Shown one piece after another: positions 1-5,866 of a stretch of 6,077 bases of DNA. A program made the translations under genes and the position numbers. Source of the stretch: Clostridioides sp. (GTDB lineage Bacteria > Bacillota > Clostridia > Peptostreptococcales > Peptostreptococcaceae). The notes beneath the pieces were generated by a model. That model was not told where the DNA came from. It ran no database searches and was given only the letters and a program-made list of their open reading frames with translations. The stretch lies in NCBI GenBank assembly GCA_031272305.1, contig JAISUA010000158.1, positions 1-6,077 of the forward strand, in the 5' to 3' direction. Positions within the stretch are counted from its first letter, which is position 1, and the number at the start of each line of letters is the position of its first letter.

Positions 1-1
1 A

Positions 2-448
2 TATTTTGCAGAAACAGATGAAACAGTCAACAAAAAAGTACTTAAGGCTATAGAAGTAGGAATAGATCCTATAGTTTGTGTTGGCGAAACACTTGAACAA
101 CGTGAAAGTGAACAAACAAAAGAACTTGTACAAAATCAAGTTAAAAAAGCACTTCAAGGTGTTGCAAGTGAAGATTTAACAAAGATAGTATTTGCTTATG
201 AGCCAATTTGGGCGATAGGTACAGGAAAGACTGCTACAAAGGAACAAGCAAATGATGTTATTTCATATATAAGACAAGTTATAGAAAAAATATATGGAGA
301 AGTAGCTCAGGAAGTAAGAATTCAGTATGGTGGAAGTGTAAAACCAGCTAATATAGCAGAAATAATGTCAGAAAGTGATATTGATGGAGCATTGGTTGGA
401 GGAGCAAGTTTAAAACCAGAAGATTTCATTAAACTGTTAAACTATTAA
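2..448 (+). CDS. tpiA: Triosephosphate isomerase, C-terminal part (5' end outside window)
   Basis: This glycolytic enzyme of the cytoplasm interconverts dihydroxyacetone phosphate and glyceraldehyde 3-phosphate. The open frame enters from the left edge and gives 148 residues, against about 250 for the full family, so about 100 N-terminal residues are missing. Visible signatures, numbered from the window edge, are VCVGET (25-30) and the active-site block AYEPIWAIGTGKTA (65-78). That block holds the catalytic Glu (residue 67, codon 200-202) and the start of mobile loop 6. The phosphate-binding YGGSV (109-113) and GALVGGASL (129-137) follow. The first residues, YFAETDE, are what normally comes directly after the catalytic-His motif HSERR, so that His and the N-terminal Lys lie just upstream of the window. 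The gene ends 36 bases before gpmI with no terminator between them, so the two are probably co-transcribed. Identification is firm. Confidence 0.97.
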   Translation, partial: YFAETDETVNKKVLKAIEVGIDPIVCVGETLEQRESEQTKELVQNQVKKALQGVASEDLTKIVFAYEPIWAIGTGKTATKEQANDVISYIRQVIEKIYGEVAQEVRIQYGGSVKPANIAEIMSESDIDGALVGGASLKPEDFIKLLNY

Positions 449-466
449 ATAATTTTATTGAAATAC

Positions 467-476
467 AAGGAGAAGG
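467..476 (+). promoter_or_regulatory. Ribosome binding site that fixes the gpmI start
   Basis: AAGGAG at 467-472 runs into AAGG at 473-476, 8 to 12 bases before the ATG at 485. An in-frame TTG at 458 would add nine residues (beginning MKYKEKDLN), but it lies upstream of this purine run and the extra residues are not part of the family's N-terminus. The ATG at 485 is therefore preferred. Confidence 0.8.
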
Positions 477-484
477 ATTTAAAT

Positions 485-2122
485 ATGAAAAAACCAGTTG
501 CATTGATAATTATGGATGGATTTGGTTGTAGAAAAGAAACTTTCGGAAACGCTGTTAGAGAAGCGAATACAAAAAATTTAAAATTGCTTAGTGAAAAATA
601 TCCTAAAACTTTAATAAATGCAAGTGGACTTGATGTTGGACTTCCTTATATGCAAATGGGAAATTCAGAGGTAGGTCATACTAACATAGGTGCAGGTAGA
701 ATTGTATATCAAGATTTGACTAGAATATCTAAATCTATAAAAGATGGCGATTTCTTTACAAATCAAGTGTTAGTAGATTCTATGAAAAATGCAACTAAAC
801 ATTCTCTACATGTGATGGGATTGTTATCAGATGGAGGAGTTCACTCTCATATAGAACACCTTGAAGCACTTTTGCTTATGGCAAAAAAATTCGGTGTCGA
901 AAAAGCATATATTCATATTTTTACAGATGGAAGAGATACAGATCCAAAAAGTGCAATCAATTATGCTAGTCAAATTCAAAAACTTACAGAGGAAATTGAG
1001 CTTGGAAAAATAGCTACAGTATCTGGAAGATATTATGCAATGGATAGAGATAAAAGATGGGAAAGAGTGAAACTTGCATATGATGCTATTGTAAATGGAA
1101 AAGGAAATTACGAAAAAAGTGTACAAGAAGCAATTATAAAATCATATGAAAATGGAAAGACAGATGAATTTATAGAACCTACTGTTATAGATTTTGAATT
1201 TGAAAATAAAAATTCAGATAAAGAAGGTTTAGATAAAGAAAATTTAGATAAAGTTGAAGAAAAAATAAGTGCAGATGTCGATTTTAAAGATTACTTGTAT
1301 GAACAAAGTACACAATCTGATGGAGTTATAAAAAACGGTGATTCTGTGATATTTTTCAATTTCAGACCAGATAGAGCAAGAGAACTTACAAGAGCTATTG
1401 TTGACGAAGAATTTGAAGGATTTGAGAGAGAATATATACAAACTCATTTTGTGTGCATGACGAAGTACGATGAAACTATAAAAAATGTAGAAGTAGCATT
1501 CAAACCACAAAGTCTTGATAATACTTTAGGAGAATATATTTCAAAACTTGGTCTTACTCAACTTAGAGCTGCAGAAACTGAAAAATATGCACATGTTACA
1601 TTTTTCTTCAATGGAGGAGTCGAAGAACCAAATGAAAACGAGGATAGACTTCTTATTGCTTCTCCAAAGGTTGCTACATATGATTTGCAACCAGAGATGT
1701 CAGCATACGAACTTACAGAGAAAACTTTGCAAAAGATAGAAGAAGATAAGTATGATTTTATAGTTATCAATTATGCAAATCCAGATATGGTTGGTCATAC
1801 AGGTATGTTAGAACCAACTATAAAGGCTGTGGAAACAGTAGATGATTGTGTTGGACAAATAATTGATAAGATACTTCAAAAAGGTGGAAGTGCTATAATT
1901 ACAGCAGACCATGGAAATGCAGAATATATGGTAGATGAAAAATCAGAAAAAGTAATTACTGCACATTCGACAAATCAAGTGCCATTTATATTGGTAGGTA
2001 AAAAATATATTGGTAAAGATTTAAGTGATGATGGAAAACTTTCAGATATAGCACCTACAATACTTGATATGCTTGATATTGACAAGCCAAAAGAAATGAC
2101 AGGAAAATCACTTATAAAATAA
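485..2122 (+). CDS. gpmI: 2,3-bisphosphoglycerate-independent phosphoglycerate mutase
   Basis: This cytoplasmic Mn-dependent enzyme interconverts 3- and 2-phosphoglycerate and belongs to the alkaline phosphatase superfamily. From ATG 485 it is 545 residues; the family is usually about 510. Expected motifs are present: MDGFG with metal-binding Asp11; MGNSEVGH with the phosphorylated nucleophile Ser61; SDGGVHSH (115-122); TDGRDTDP (147-154); GRYYAMDRD (181-189); FFNFRPDRARE (290-300) with Arg294 and Arg297; ETEKYAHVTFF (364-374); NPDMVGHTG (432-440); TADHGNAE (473-480); and TAHS (492-495). The last three carry metal-ligand Asp and His residues. The extra length lies at about 236-278, between EFIEPTVI and the FFNFRPDR motif. 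This stretch is rich in Lys, Glu and Asp and contains DKEGL, DKENL and DKVEE in tandem. All catalytic residues flank it intact, so the enzyme should be active. The gene is second in the tpiA-gpmI-eno cluster. Confidence 0.97.
   Translation: MKKPVALIIMDGFGCRKETFGNAVREANTKNLKLLSEKYPKTLINASGLDVGLPYMQMGNSEVGHTNIGAGRIVYQDLTRISKSIKDGDFFTNQVLVDSMKNATKHSLHVMGLLSDGGVHSHIEHLEALLLMAKKFGVEKAYIHIFTDGRDTDPKSAINYASQIQKLTEEIELGKIATVSGRYYAMDRDKRWERVKLAYDAIVNGKGNYEKSVQEAIIKSYENGKTDEFIEPTVIDFEFENKNSDKEGLDKENLDKVEEKISADVDFKDYLYEQSTQSDGVIKNGDSVIFFNFRPDRARELTRAIVDEEFEGFEREYIQTHFVCMTKYDETIKNVEVAFKPQSLDNTLGEYISKLGLTQLRAAETEKYAHVTFFFNGGVEEPNENEDRLLIASPKVATYDLQPEMSAYELTEKTLQKIEEDKYDFIVINYANPDMVGHTGMLEPTIKAVETVDDCVGQIIDKILQKGGSAIITADHGNAEYMVDEKSEKVITAHSTNQVPFILVGKKYIGKDLSDDGKLSDIAPTILDMLDIDKPKEMTGKSLIK
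1217..1258 (+). repeat. 15-bp in-frame tandem repeat inside gpmI (about 2.8 copies)
   Basis: Units begin at 1217, 1232 and 1247, each with GATAAAG, and they encode DKEGL, DKENL and DKVEE (residues 245-259). The period is exactly five codons, so copy-number change would keep the frame. The repeat lies inside the lineage-specific insertion of GpmI. It probably arose by replication slippage in a solvent-exposed loop; that origin is inferred. Confidence 0.7.
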
Positions 2123-2141
2123 TTATTGAAATAGCAACTAT

Positions 2142-2353
2142 ATTAAGATATAATTATAGTGTTTGATATTTTTAACAATCTGTATATAAAGATATAAAGA
2201 TAGTAATTAATATTAAAAAATTAGGCTATTAAGATGTAATGATAGTAATTAATATTAAAAAAATTAGGCTATTAAGATGTAATGATAGTAATTAATATTA
2301 AAAAATTATGTTATTAAGACATAATGATAGTAATTAATATTAAAAAATTATGT
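2142..2353 (+). repeat. 42-bp AT-rich tandem repeat array upstream of eno
   Basis: This array fills most of the 259-base gene-free gap between gpmI and eno. Clear units start with GATAGTAATTAATATT at 2199, 2241, 2284 and 2326, so the spacings are 42, 43 and 42. The fourth unit is cut off at about 2353, beside the eno ribosome binding site. Units 1 and 2 are identical except for one extra A in an A-run. Unit 3 differs from unit 1 by four substitutions in its second half, and unit 4 shares the ATGTT variant of unit 3. A degenerate unit, about three-quarters identical over 33 bases, can be aligned at 2143-2175, 44 bases before unit 1. Each unit carries the palindrome TTAATATTAA followed by an A-tract. 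Stops occur in the frames, so the array is non-coding. Its function is unknown. Confidence 0.9.
2163..2190 (+). promoter_or_regulatory. Candidate sigma-A promoter for eno
   Basis: TTGATA (2163-2168) is followed after 16 bases by TATAAA (2185-2190), a reasonable -35/-10 pair. Transcription would start near 2197, giving a leader of about 185 bases that contains all four well-conserved 42-bp repeats. The region is so A+T-rich that chance -10-like hexamers are expected, and eno may also be read through from gpmI, so this is only a candidate. Confidence 0.4.
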
Positions 2354-2367
2354 TGAATTAAATAAAT

Positions 2368-2372
2368 GGAGG
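2368..2372 (+). promoter_or_regulatory. eno ribosome binding site
   Basis: GGAGG lies 9 bases before the ATG at 2382 and supports that start. It follows the last truncated 42-bp repeat by about 14 bases. Confidence 0.85.
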
Positions 2373-2381
2373 TTATTTGCT

Positions 2382-3674
2382 ATGTCAGCAATTGAATTAG
2401 TTTATGCAAGAGAAGTTCTAGATTCTAGAGGTAATCCTACTGTAGAAGTAGAAGTAGAACTTGAAAGCGGAGCAATAGGTAGAGCTATAGTTCCATCAGG
2501 AGCTTCAACAGGAGCTTTTGAAGCTGTTGAACTTAGAGATGGAGATAAAAGTAGATTTTTAGGTAAAGGTGTTCAAAAAGCAGTTGATAATGTAAATGAA
2601 ATAATAGCACCTGAAGTAGAAGGATTAGATGCTTTTGATCAACCTTCACTTGATGCACTTCTAATAGAATTAGATGGTACAAAAAATAAAGCGAATTTAG
2701 GTGCAAATGCAATACTTGGAGTTTCTATGGCAGTTGCAAAAGCAGCAGCTGATGAAGTTGGTCTACCATTATTCCAATACATAGGAGGAATAAATGCAAA
2801 ACAACTTCCTGTACCTATGATGAATATATTAAATGGTGGAAAACATGCAGATAATACTGTAGATGTTCAAGAATTTATGATACTTCCAGTAGGAGCATTT
2901 TCATTTAGACATGCTCTTAGAATGGGAGCAGAAGTATTCCATTCACTGAAAAAAGTATTAGGTGCAAAAGGATATGCTACAAGCGTTGGTGACGAAGGTG
3001 GATTTGCACCAAACTTAGCAACAAATAGACAAGCATTAGAACTTATAGTTGAAGCTATAAAAGAAGCAGGATACAAACCAGGTGAAGAAGTTATGCTTGG
3101 AATAGATGTTGCAGCTACTGAACTTTACGATGCAAATACTAACAAATACGTTCTTGCAGGAGAAGGAAAAACACTTTCTGCAGAAGAATTAATTGAACTT
3201 TATGCAAGTTGGGTGAAAGATTTCCCTATTATTTCAATCGAAGATGGTCTTTCTGAAGAAGATTGGGATGGATGGAAGATGATGACTGACAAATTAGGAA
3301 AAACTGTTCAAATAGTTGGAGATGATTTGTTTGTTACAAATCCTGAAAGATTGGATAAAGGAATCAAACAAGATACAGCAAATTCTATATTAATAAAAGT
3401 AAATCAAATAGGAACTCTTACAGAAACATTAGATGCTATAGAAATGGCAAAAAGAGCGGGATATACAGCTGTTATTTCTCATAGATCTGGTGAAACAGAA
3501 GATGCGTTTATAGCAGATTTAGCAGTAGCTACAAATGCAGGTCAAATAAAGACAGGAGCTCCTTCAAGAACAGATAGAGTAGCAAAATACAATCAACTTT
3601 TAAGAATAGAAGAAATAGTTGGAGAACCAGCAGTTTATAGTGGTCTTGATTCTTTCTATAACTTAAAAAAATAG
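2382..3674 (+). CDS. eno: Enolase (phosphopyruvate hydratase)
   Basis: Enolase converts 2-phosphoglycerate to phosphoenolpyruvate in the cytoplasm, the step after GpmI. At 430 residues it has the normal bacterial length. Signatures in order are AREVLDSRGNPT (9-20), the substrate loop SGASTGAFE (39-47), NLGANAILGVSMA (105-117) and NILNGGKHADNTVDVQEFM (148-166) with His156. GDEGG (203-207) follows with catalytic Glu205. Metal ligands are Asp242, Glu287 in SIEDGL and Asp314 in VGDDLF. KVNQIGT (339-345) carries catalytic Lys339, and SHRSGETED (366-374) and KTGAPSRTDRVAKYNQLLRIE (390-410) complete the family pattern. No key residue is missing. The start has a good ribosome binding site. The stop codon is overlapped by the secG Shine-Dalgarno, so the two genes share a transcript. 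Confidence 0.99.
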   Translation: MSAIELVYAREVLDSRGNPTVEVEVELESGAIGRAIVPSGASTGAFEAVELRDGDKSRFLGKGVQKAVDNVNEIIAPEVEGLDAFDQPSLDALLIELDGTKNKANLGANAILGVSMAVAKAAADEVGLPLFQYIGGINAKQLPVPMMNILNGGKHADNTVDVQEFMILPVGAFSFRHALRMGAEVFHSLKKVLGAKGYATSVGDEGGFAPNLATNRQALELIVEAIKEAGYKPGEEVMLGIDVAATELYDANTNKYVLAGEGKTLSAEELIELYASWVKDFPIISIEDGLSEEDWDGWKMMTDKLGKTVQIVGDDLFVTNPERLDKGIKQDTANSILIKVNQIGTLTETLDAIEMAKRAGYTAVISHRSGETEDAFIADLAVATNAGQIKTGAPSRTDRVAKYNQLLRIEEIVGEPAVYSGLDSFYNLKK

Positions 3675-3686
3675 GAGGCGATAATT

Positions 3687-3920
3687 ATGAAAACCGCTTT
3701 AATGATACTTATGATTATATTAGGAATACTATTAGTAATAAGTATTATGCCACAAGATACTAAGAGTGCTTTACCTACATCTTTTGGTGGAGAAGGTAAC
3801 CAAACTTATTTCAAACCAAAGGGAAAACAAGCTTTTCTAAGTAAGGTAACAAAAGTGACATCAGTGTTATTTTTTATAAATGCTTTGGCACTTTTGATGT
3901 TGGATAAAATGGGAAAATAA
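3687..3920 (+). CDS. secG: Preprotein translocase subunit SecG
   Basis: SecG is a small inner-membrane partner of SecY and SecE that assists protein export. The 77-residue length and layout fit the family: a hydrophobic segment at about 3-21, a polar Gly-rich loop (SFGGEGNQTYF, 32-42), then KPKGKQAFLSKVTKVTS leading into a second hydrophobic segment at about 55-72. AGGAGG at 3673-3678 gives 8-base spacing to the ATG and overlaps the eno stop codon (3672-3674), which suggests translational coupling with eno. The eno-secG order is common in Firmicutes. There the next genes are often rnr and smpB, but here a terminator and a pyrimidine operon follow. The protein is short and weakly conserved, so the call rests on topology, the loop/second-helix pattern and context. 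Confidence 0.9.
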   Translation: MKTALMILMIILGILLVISIMPQDTKSALPTSFGGEGNQTYFKPKGKQAFLSKVTKVTSVLFFINALALLMLDKMGK

Positions 3921-3932
3921 ATTTATGAATAA

Positions 3933-3986
3933 ACTGGCCCTCAAAAGTTAGATTTAAAAATCTAAAGATAGGGGGTCAGTATTTTT
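3933..3986 (+). terminator. Two-tier intrinsic terminator after secG
   Basis: The outer stem pairs ACTGGCCCTC (3933-3942) with GGGGGTCAGT (3971-3980): ten pairs including two G-U wobbles. An inner stem pairs TTAGATT (3948-3954) with AATCTAA (3959-3965) around a four-base loop. The T-run 3982-3986 follows at once. The hairpin starts 12 bases after the secG stop. It should end the glycolytic/secG transcript and isolate the pyr genes. The two 23-base arms match at 17 positions when one is reverse-complemented, which also resembles paired transposon ends. Confidence 0.85.
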
Positions 3987-4099
3987 ATGTATAAATTCAG
4001 TATGAAAATAATTTTATGTCAAAAGATAGATCTTATCCATTTCATTAAGTTTTATATTGGAAAAATTTATTTTTTTATAAGATTAGTTTCTCGTATGAC

Positions 4100-4128
4100 T
4101 TGACTTTAAATTTAAAAAGTGGTAACAT
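4100..4128 (+). promoter_or_regulatory. Sigma-A promoter of the pyr operon with extended -10
   Basis: TTGACT (4100-4105) and TAACAT (4123-4128) are separated by the ideal 17 bases, and TGG directly before the -10 supplies an extended -10 (TGn). A run of A- and T-tracts at about 4061-4080 lies where an UP element would sit. The predicted start near 4135 gives a leader of only about 53 bases before pyrB. The A+T-rich stretch from 3987 to 4099, between the terminator and this promoter, shows no other convincing feature. Confidence 0.7.
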
Positions 4129-4147
4129 TAAGCGAATGTATTTTTAA

Positions 4148-4177
4148 CTTTTAATTAAGTCCAGAGAGACTAAAAAG
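4148..4177 (+). promoter_or_regulatory. PyrR-binding RNA hairpin in the pyrB leader
   Basis: AGTCCAGAGAGACT (4158-4171) matches the conserved core of PyrR-binding loops (URUCCAGAGAGGYU-like). AGTC and GACT pair around the loop CAGAGA; the U-A pair here replaces the U-G wobble of the usual core, so pairing is kept. A lower stem can form between CTTTT (4148-4152) and AAAAG (4173-4177), leaving an asymmetric internal bulge on the 5' side as in known sites. The lower stem reaches into the Shine-Dalgarno AGGAGG (4176-4181). In this family PyrR with bound UMP or UTP stabilises the hairpin. With no terminator before pyrB, the inferred mode is blocking of ribosome access when pyrimidines are plentiful. 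pyrR itself is not in the window. Confidence 0.85.
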
Positions 4178-4181
4178 GAGG
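4176..4181 (+). promoter_or_regulatory. pyrB ribosome binding site, abutting the PyrR hairpin
   Basis: AGGAGG is a full-strength Shine-Dalgarno with 6 bases to the ATG at 4188. It begins five bases after the core PyrR stem, and its first two bases can pair in the lower stem. This closeness supports regulation at translation initiation. Confidence 0.85.
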
Positions 4182-4187
4182 AACAGA

Positions 4188-5120
4188 ATGATAAATATTA
4201 AGTCAAGAGATTTAATTCAACCAGATGATTTTTCTGTTGAAGAAATCAACAGTGTTTTAGAACTTGCTTGTGATATTATAAAAGAACCAAAAAAATATAC
4301 ACATATTTGTGACGGATATTTACTTGCAACATTATTTTTCGAACCATCTACAAGAACTAGACTTAGCTTTGAAGCTGCTATGAATAGACTTGGAGGAAGG
4401 GTAATCGGATTTTCAGATTCAAATTCTTCATCTACAACAAAAGGTGAAAGTCTAGAAGACACTATCAAAATTATATCTAATTATGCTGATATTATTGCTA
4501 TGAGACATTTCGAAGAAGGAAGTGCAACAAGAGGAGCTTTGGTGTCAAGTGTTCCTGTAATCAATGCAGGTGACGGTAAAAATCAGCATCCTACTCAAAC
4601 TCTAACAGACTTACTGACAATAAAATCATTAAAGAATACTCTAGAAAATCAAGTTATAGGACTTTGTGGTGATTTGAAATATGGAAGAACAGTTCATTCA
4701 CTTGTGAAAACTTTAGCTAGATATAAAAATAATAAATTTATATTTATTTCACCAGAAGAGCTAAAGATGCCAGATTATATAAAAGATGAACTTGATCCTT
4801 CAACATACATGGAAGTAAGTGATTTAGAAAGTTCAATACCTAAAGTTGATATTTTGTATATGACTAGAATTCAACAAGAGCGTTTCAGTGATTCATCAGA
4901 ATATGAAAGACTTAAAGATGTATATATTTTGAATAAAGAAAAACTTGATAATGCAAAAGAAGACATGCTTATACTTCATCCACTTCCTAGAGTAAATGAA
5001 ATCTCAACAGATGTAGATAGCGATAAAAGAGCAGTGTATTTCGAACAAGCTAAATTTGGAATGTATGTAAGAATGGCACTTATAATCAAACTGCTTAAGT
5101 TGAATTGCGAAAACTTTTAG
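4188..5120 (+). CDS. pyrB: Aspartate carbamoyltransferase, catalytic subunit
   Basis: ATCase joins carbamoyl phosphate and aspartate to form N-carbamoylaspartate, the committed step of pyrimidine synthesis in the cytoplasm. At 310 residues it has normal length. Visible motifs are FFEPSTRTRLSFE (50-62), the carbamoyl-phosphate site; SSTTKGESL (81-89), whose Lys85 reaches into the neighbouring subunit's active site; MRHFEEGSA (105-113); NAGDGKNQHPTQT (126-138) with His134; GDLKYGRTVHS (161-171) with Arg167; TRIQQER (226-232); and HPLPRVNEISTDVD (264-277). The sequence resembles the E. coli-type catalytic chain, which usually assembles with PyrI regulatory chains, but no pyrI follows. A sigma-A promoter and a PyrR hairpin precede it, making it the first gene of the operon; pyrK starts 53 bases after its stop. 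Confidence 0.98.
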   Translation: MINIKSRDLIQPDDFSVEEINSVLELACDIIKEPKKYTHICDGYLLATLFFEPSTRTRLSFEAAMNRLGGRVIGFSDSNSSSTTKGESLEDTIKIISNYADIIAMRHFEEGSATRGALVSSVPVINAGDGKNQHPTQTLTDLLTIKSLKNTLENQVIGLCGDLKYGRTVHSLVKTLARYKNNKFIFISPEELKMPDYIKDELDPSTYMEVSDLESSIPKVDILYMTRIQQERFSDSSEYERLKDVYILNKEKLDNAKEDMLILHPLPRVNEISTDVDSDKRAVYFEQAKFGMYVRMALIIKLLKLNCENF

Positions 5121-5160
5121 ATTAAACAATATACTATTATATTTTAAATTAGATAAATTT

Positions 5161-5164
5161 GGAG
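5161..5164 (+). promoter_or_regulatory. Ribosome binding site that fixes the pyrK start
   Basis: GGAG (5161-5164) lies 9 bases before the ATG at 5174. An alternative in-frame TTG at 5159 overlaps this purine run and so cannot use it; the ATG is preferred, removing five residues (MENYY). Confidence 0.75.
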
Positions 5165-5173
5165 AATTATTAT

Positions 5174-5866
5174 ATGAATAAAATTATAGAAAATAAATTT
5201 TTAGGCGACGATATGTACCTTATGAAAGTTGCTGGAGATTTCAAAGGGAAAATGGGACAATTCTATATGCTTAGAGCGTGGGACACATATCCAACTCTTT
5301 CAAGACCTATAAGTATATTTGATATTGATAGCGAAGGAATAACTTTTTTGTACAAAGTATTCGGAGAAGGTACGAAGATTTTTAGTAAATTAAAAATAAA
5401 TGATGAAATAAGCCTTGAAGGTCCTTATGGAAATGGATTCACAGAAGTTGAAGGGAAAATAGCTCTTGTAGGTGGAGGAATAGGGATAGCACCTCTTTAT
5501 CTAGTAGCTAAGAAATTAAAAAACTGTGATATTTATTTAGGATTTGCTAATAAGGTTATACTTGAAGATGAATACAGAGAAGTTTGTGACAATCTATATA
5601 CAACAACAGGAAATACATTTATAACAGATATTTTGGATGTTACAAAATATGATTATATACTTACTTGTGGTCCAACTCCAATGATGAAAAAGCTAGTATC
5701 AATGGTTGAAAATACAGAAACAAAGATACAAGTATCTCTTGAAAATCATATGGCTTGTGGAGTAGGAGCATGTTTGGTATGTACTTGCAAGACTACAAAT
5801 GGAAACAAGAAAACTTGTAAAGATGGTCCTGTATTTTGGGGAGAGGACGTGATTTTCAATGACTAA
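5174..5866 (+). CDS. pyrK: Dihydroorotate dehydrogenase B, FAD/2Fe-2S electron-transfer subunit
   Basis: PyrK passes electrons from the FMN of PyrD through a 2Fe-2S cluster and FAD to NAD+, so dihydroorotate oxidation is linked to NADH formation, which suits anaerobic life. The 230-residue protein has the ferredoxin-reductase layout. A beta-barrel domain carries the FAD motif RPISI (44-48) and YKVFGEGT (60-67). The nucleotide-binding domain has GGGIGIAPL (100-108) and CGPTPMM (165-171). The C-terminal cluster loop has Cys195, Cys200, Cys203 and Cys215 (CX4CX2CX11C), followed by DGPVFWGEDV. Cys205 is an additional nearby cysteine. The length is slightly below the usual 250-260 residues, but no motif is lost. 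The gene overlaps pyrD by 8 bases, implying translational coupling of the two subunits of one complex. Confidence 0.96.
   Translation: MNKIIENKFLGDDMYLMKVAGDFKGKMGQFYMLRAWDTYPTLSRPISIFDIDSEGITFLYKVFGEGTKIFSKLKINDEISLEGPYGNGFTEVEGKIALVGGGIGIAPLYLVAKKLKNCDIYLGFANKVILEDEYREVCDNLYTTTGNTFITDILDVTKYDYILTCGPTPMMKKLVSMVENTETKIQVSLENHMACGVGACLVCTCKTTNGNKKTCKDGPVFWGEDVIFND

Noticed and set aside
458..484. TTG start adding nine residues to GpmI
   Set aside because: It lies upstream of the strong purine-rich ribosome binding site, and the extra residues do not belong to the conserved N-terminus, which begins MKKPVALIIMDGFG.
827..1770. Minus-strand and alternate-frame open frames inside gpmI
   Set aside because: They lie fully within a gene with complete family motifs, have low-complexity translations and no ribosome binding context; the same holds for minus-strand frames inside eno and pyrB.
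2137..2160. AT-only hairpin (ACTATA / TATAGT) after gpmI as a terminator
   Set aside because: The stem is six A/T-rich pairs with one G-C pair, and the T-run is not directly adjacent. It overlaps the degenerate first copy of the 42-bp repeat; too weak to call.
2199..2353. CRISPR array in the gpmI-eno gap
   Set aside because: The units are contiguous and near-identical over their whole 42-bp length, with no variable spacers and no cas genes; this is a simple tandem repeat.
4026..4085. Long-range inverted match ATCTTAT / ATAAGAT upstream of the pyr promoter
   Set aside because: Only seven A+T-rich pairs across about 40 bases and it lies before the predicted transcript start; expected by chance in this composition.
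3987..4103. Small ORF of 38 codons (starting MYKFSMKIIL) after the secG terminator
   Set aside because: It begins within the terminator T-run, its only upstream purine run (GGGGG) is part of the hairpin stem, it ends inside the pyr -35 box, and its composition simply reflects A+T-rich DNA. No recognisable family.
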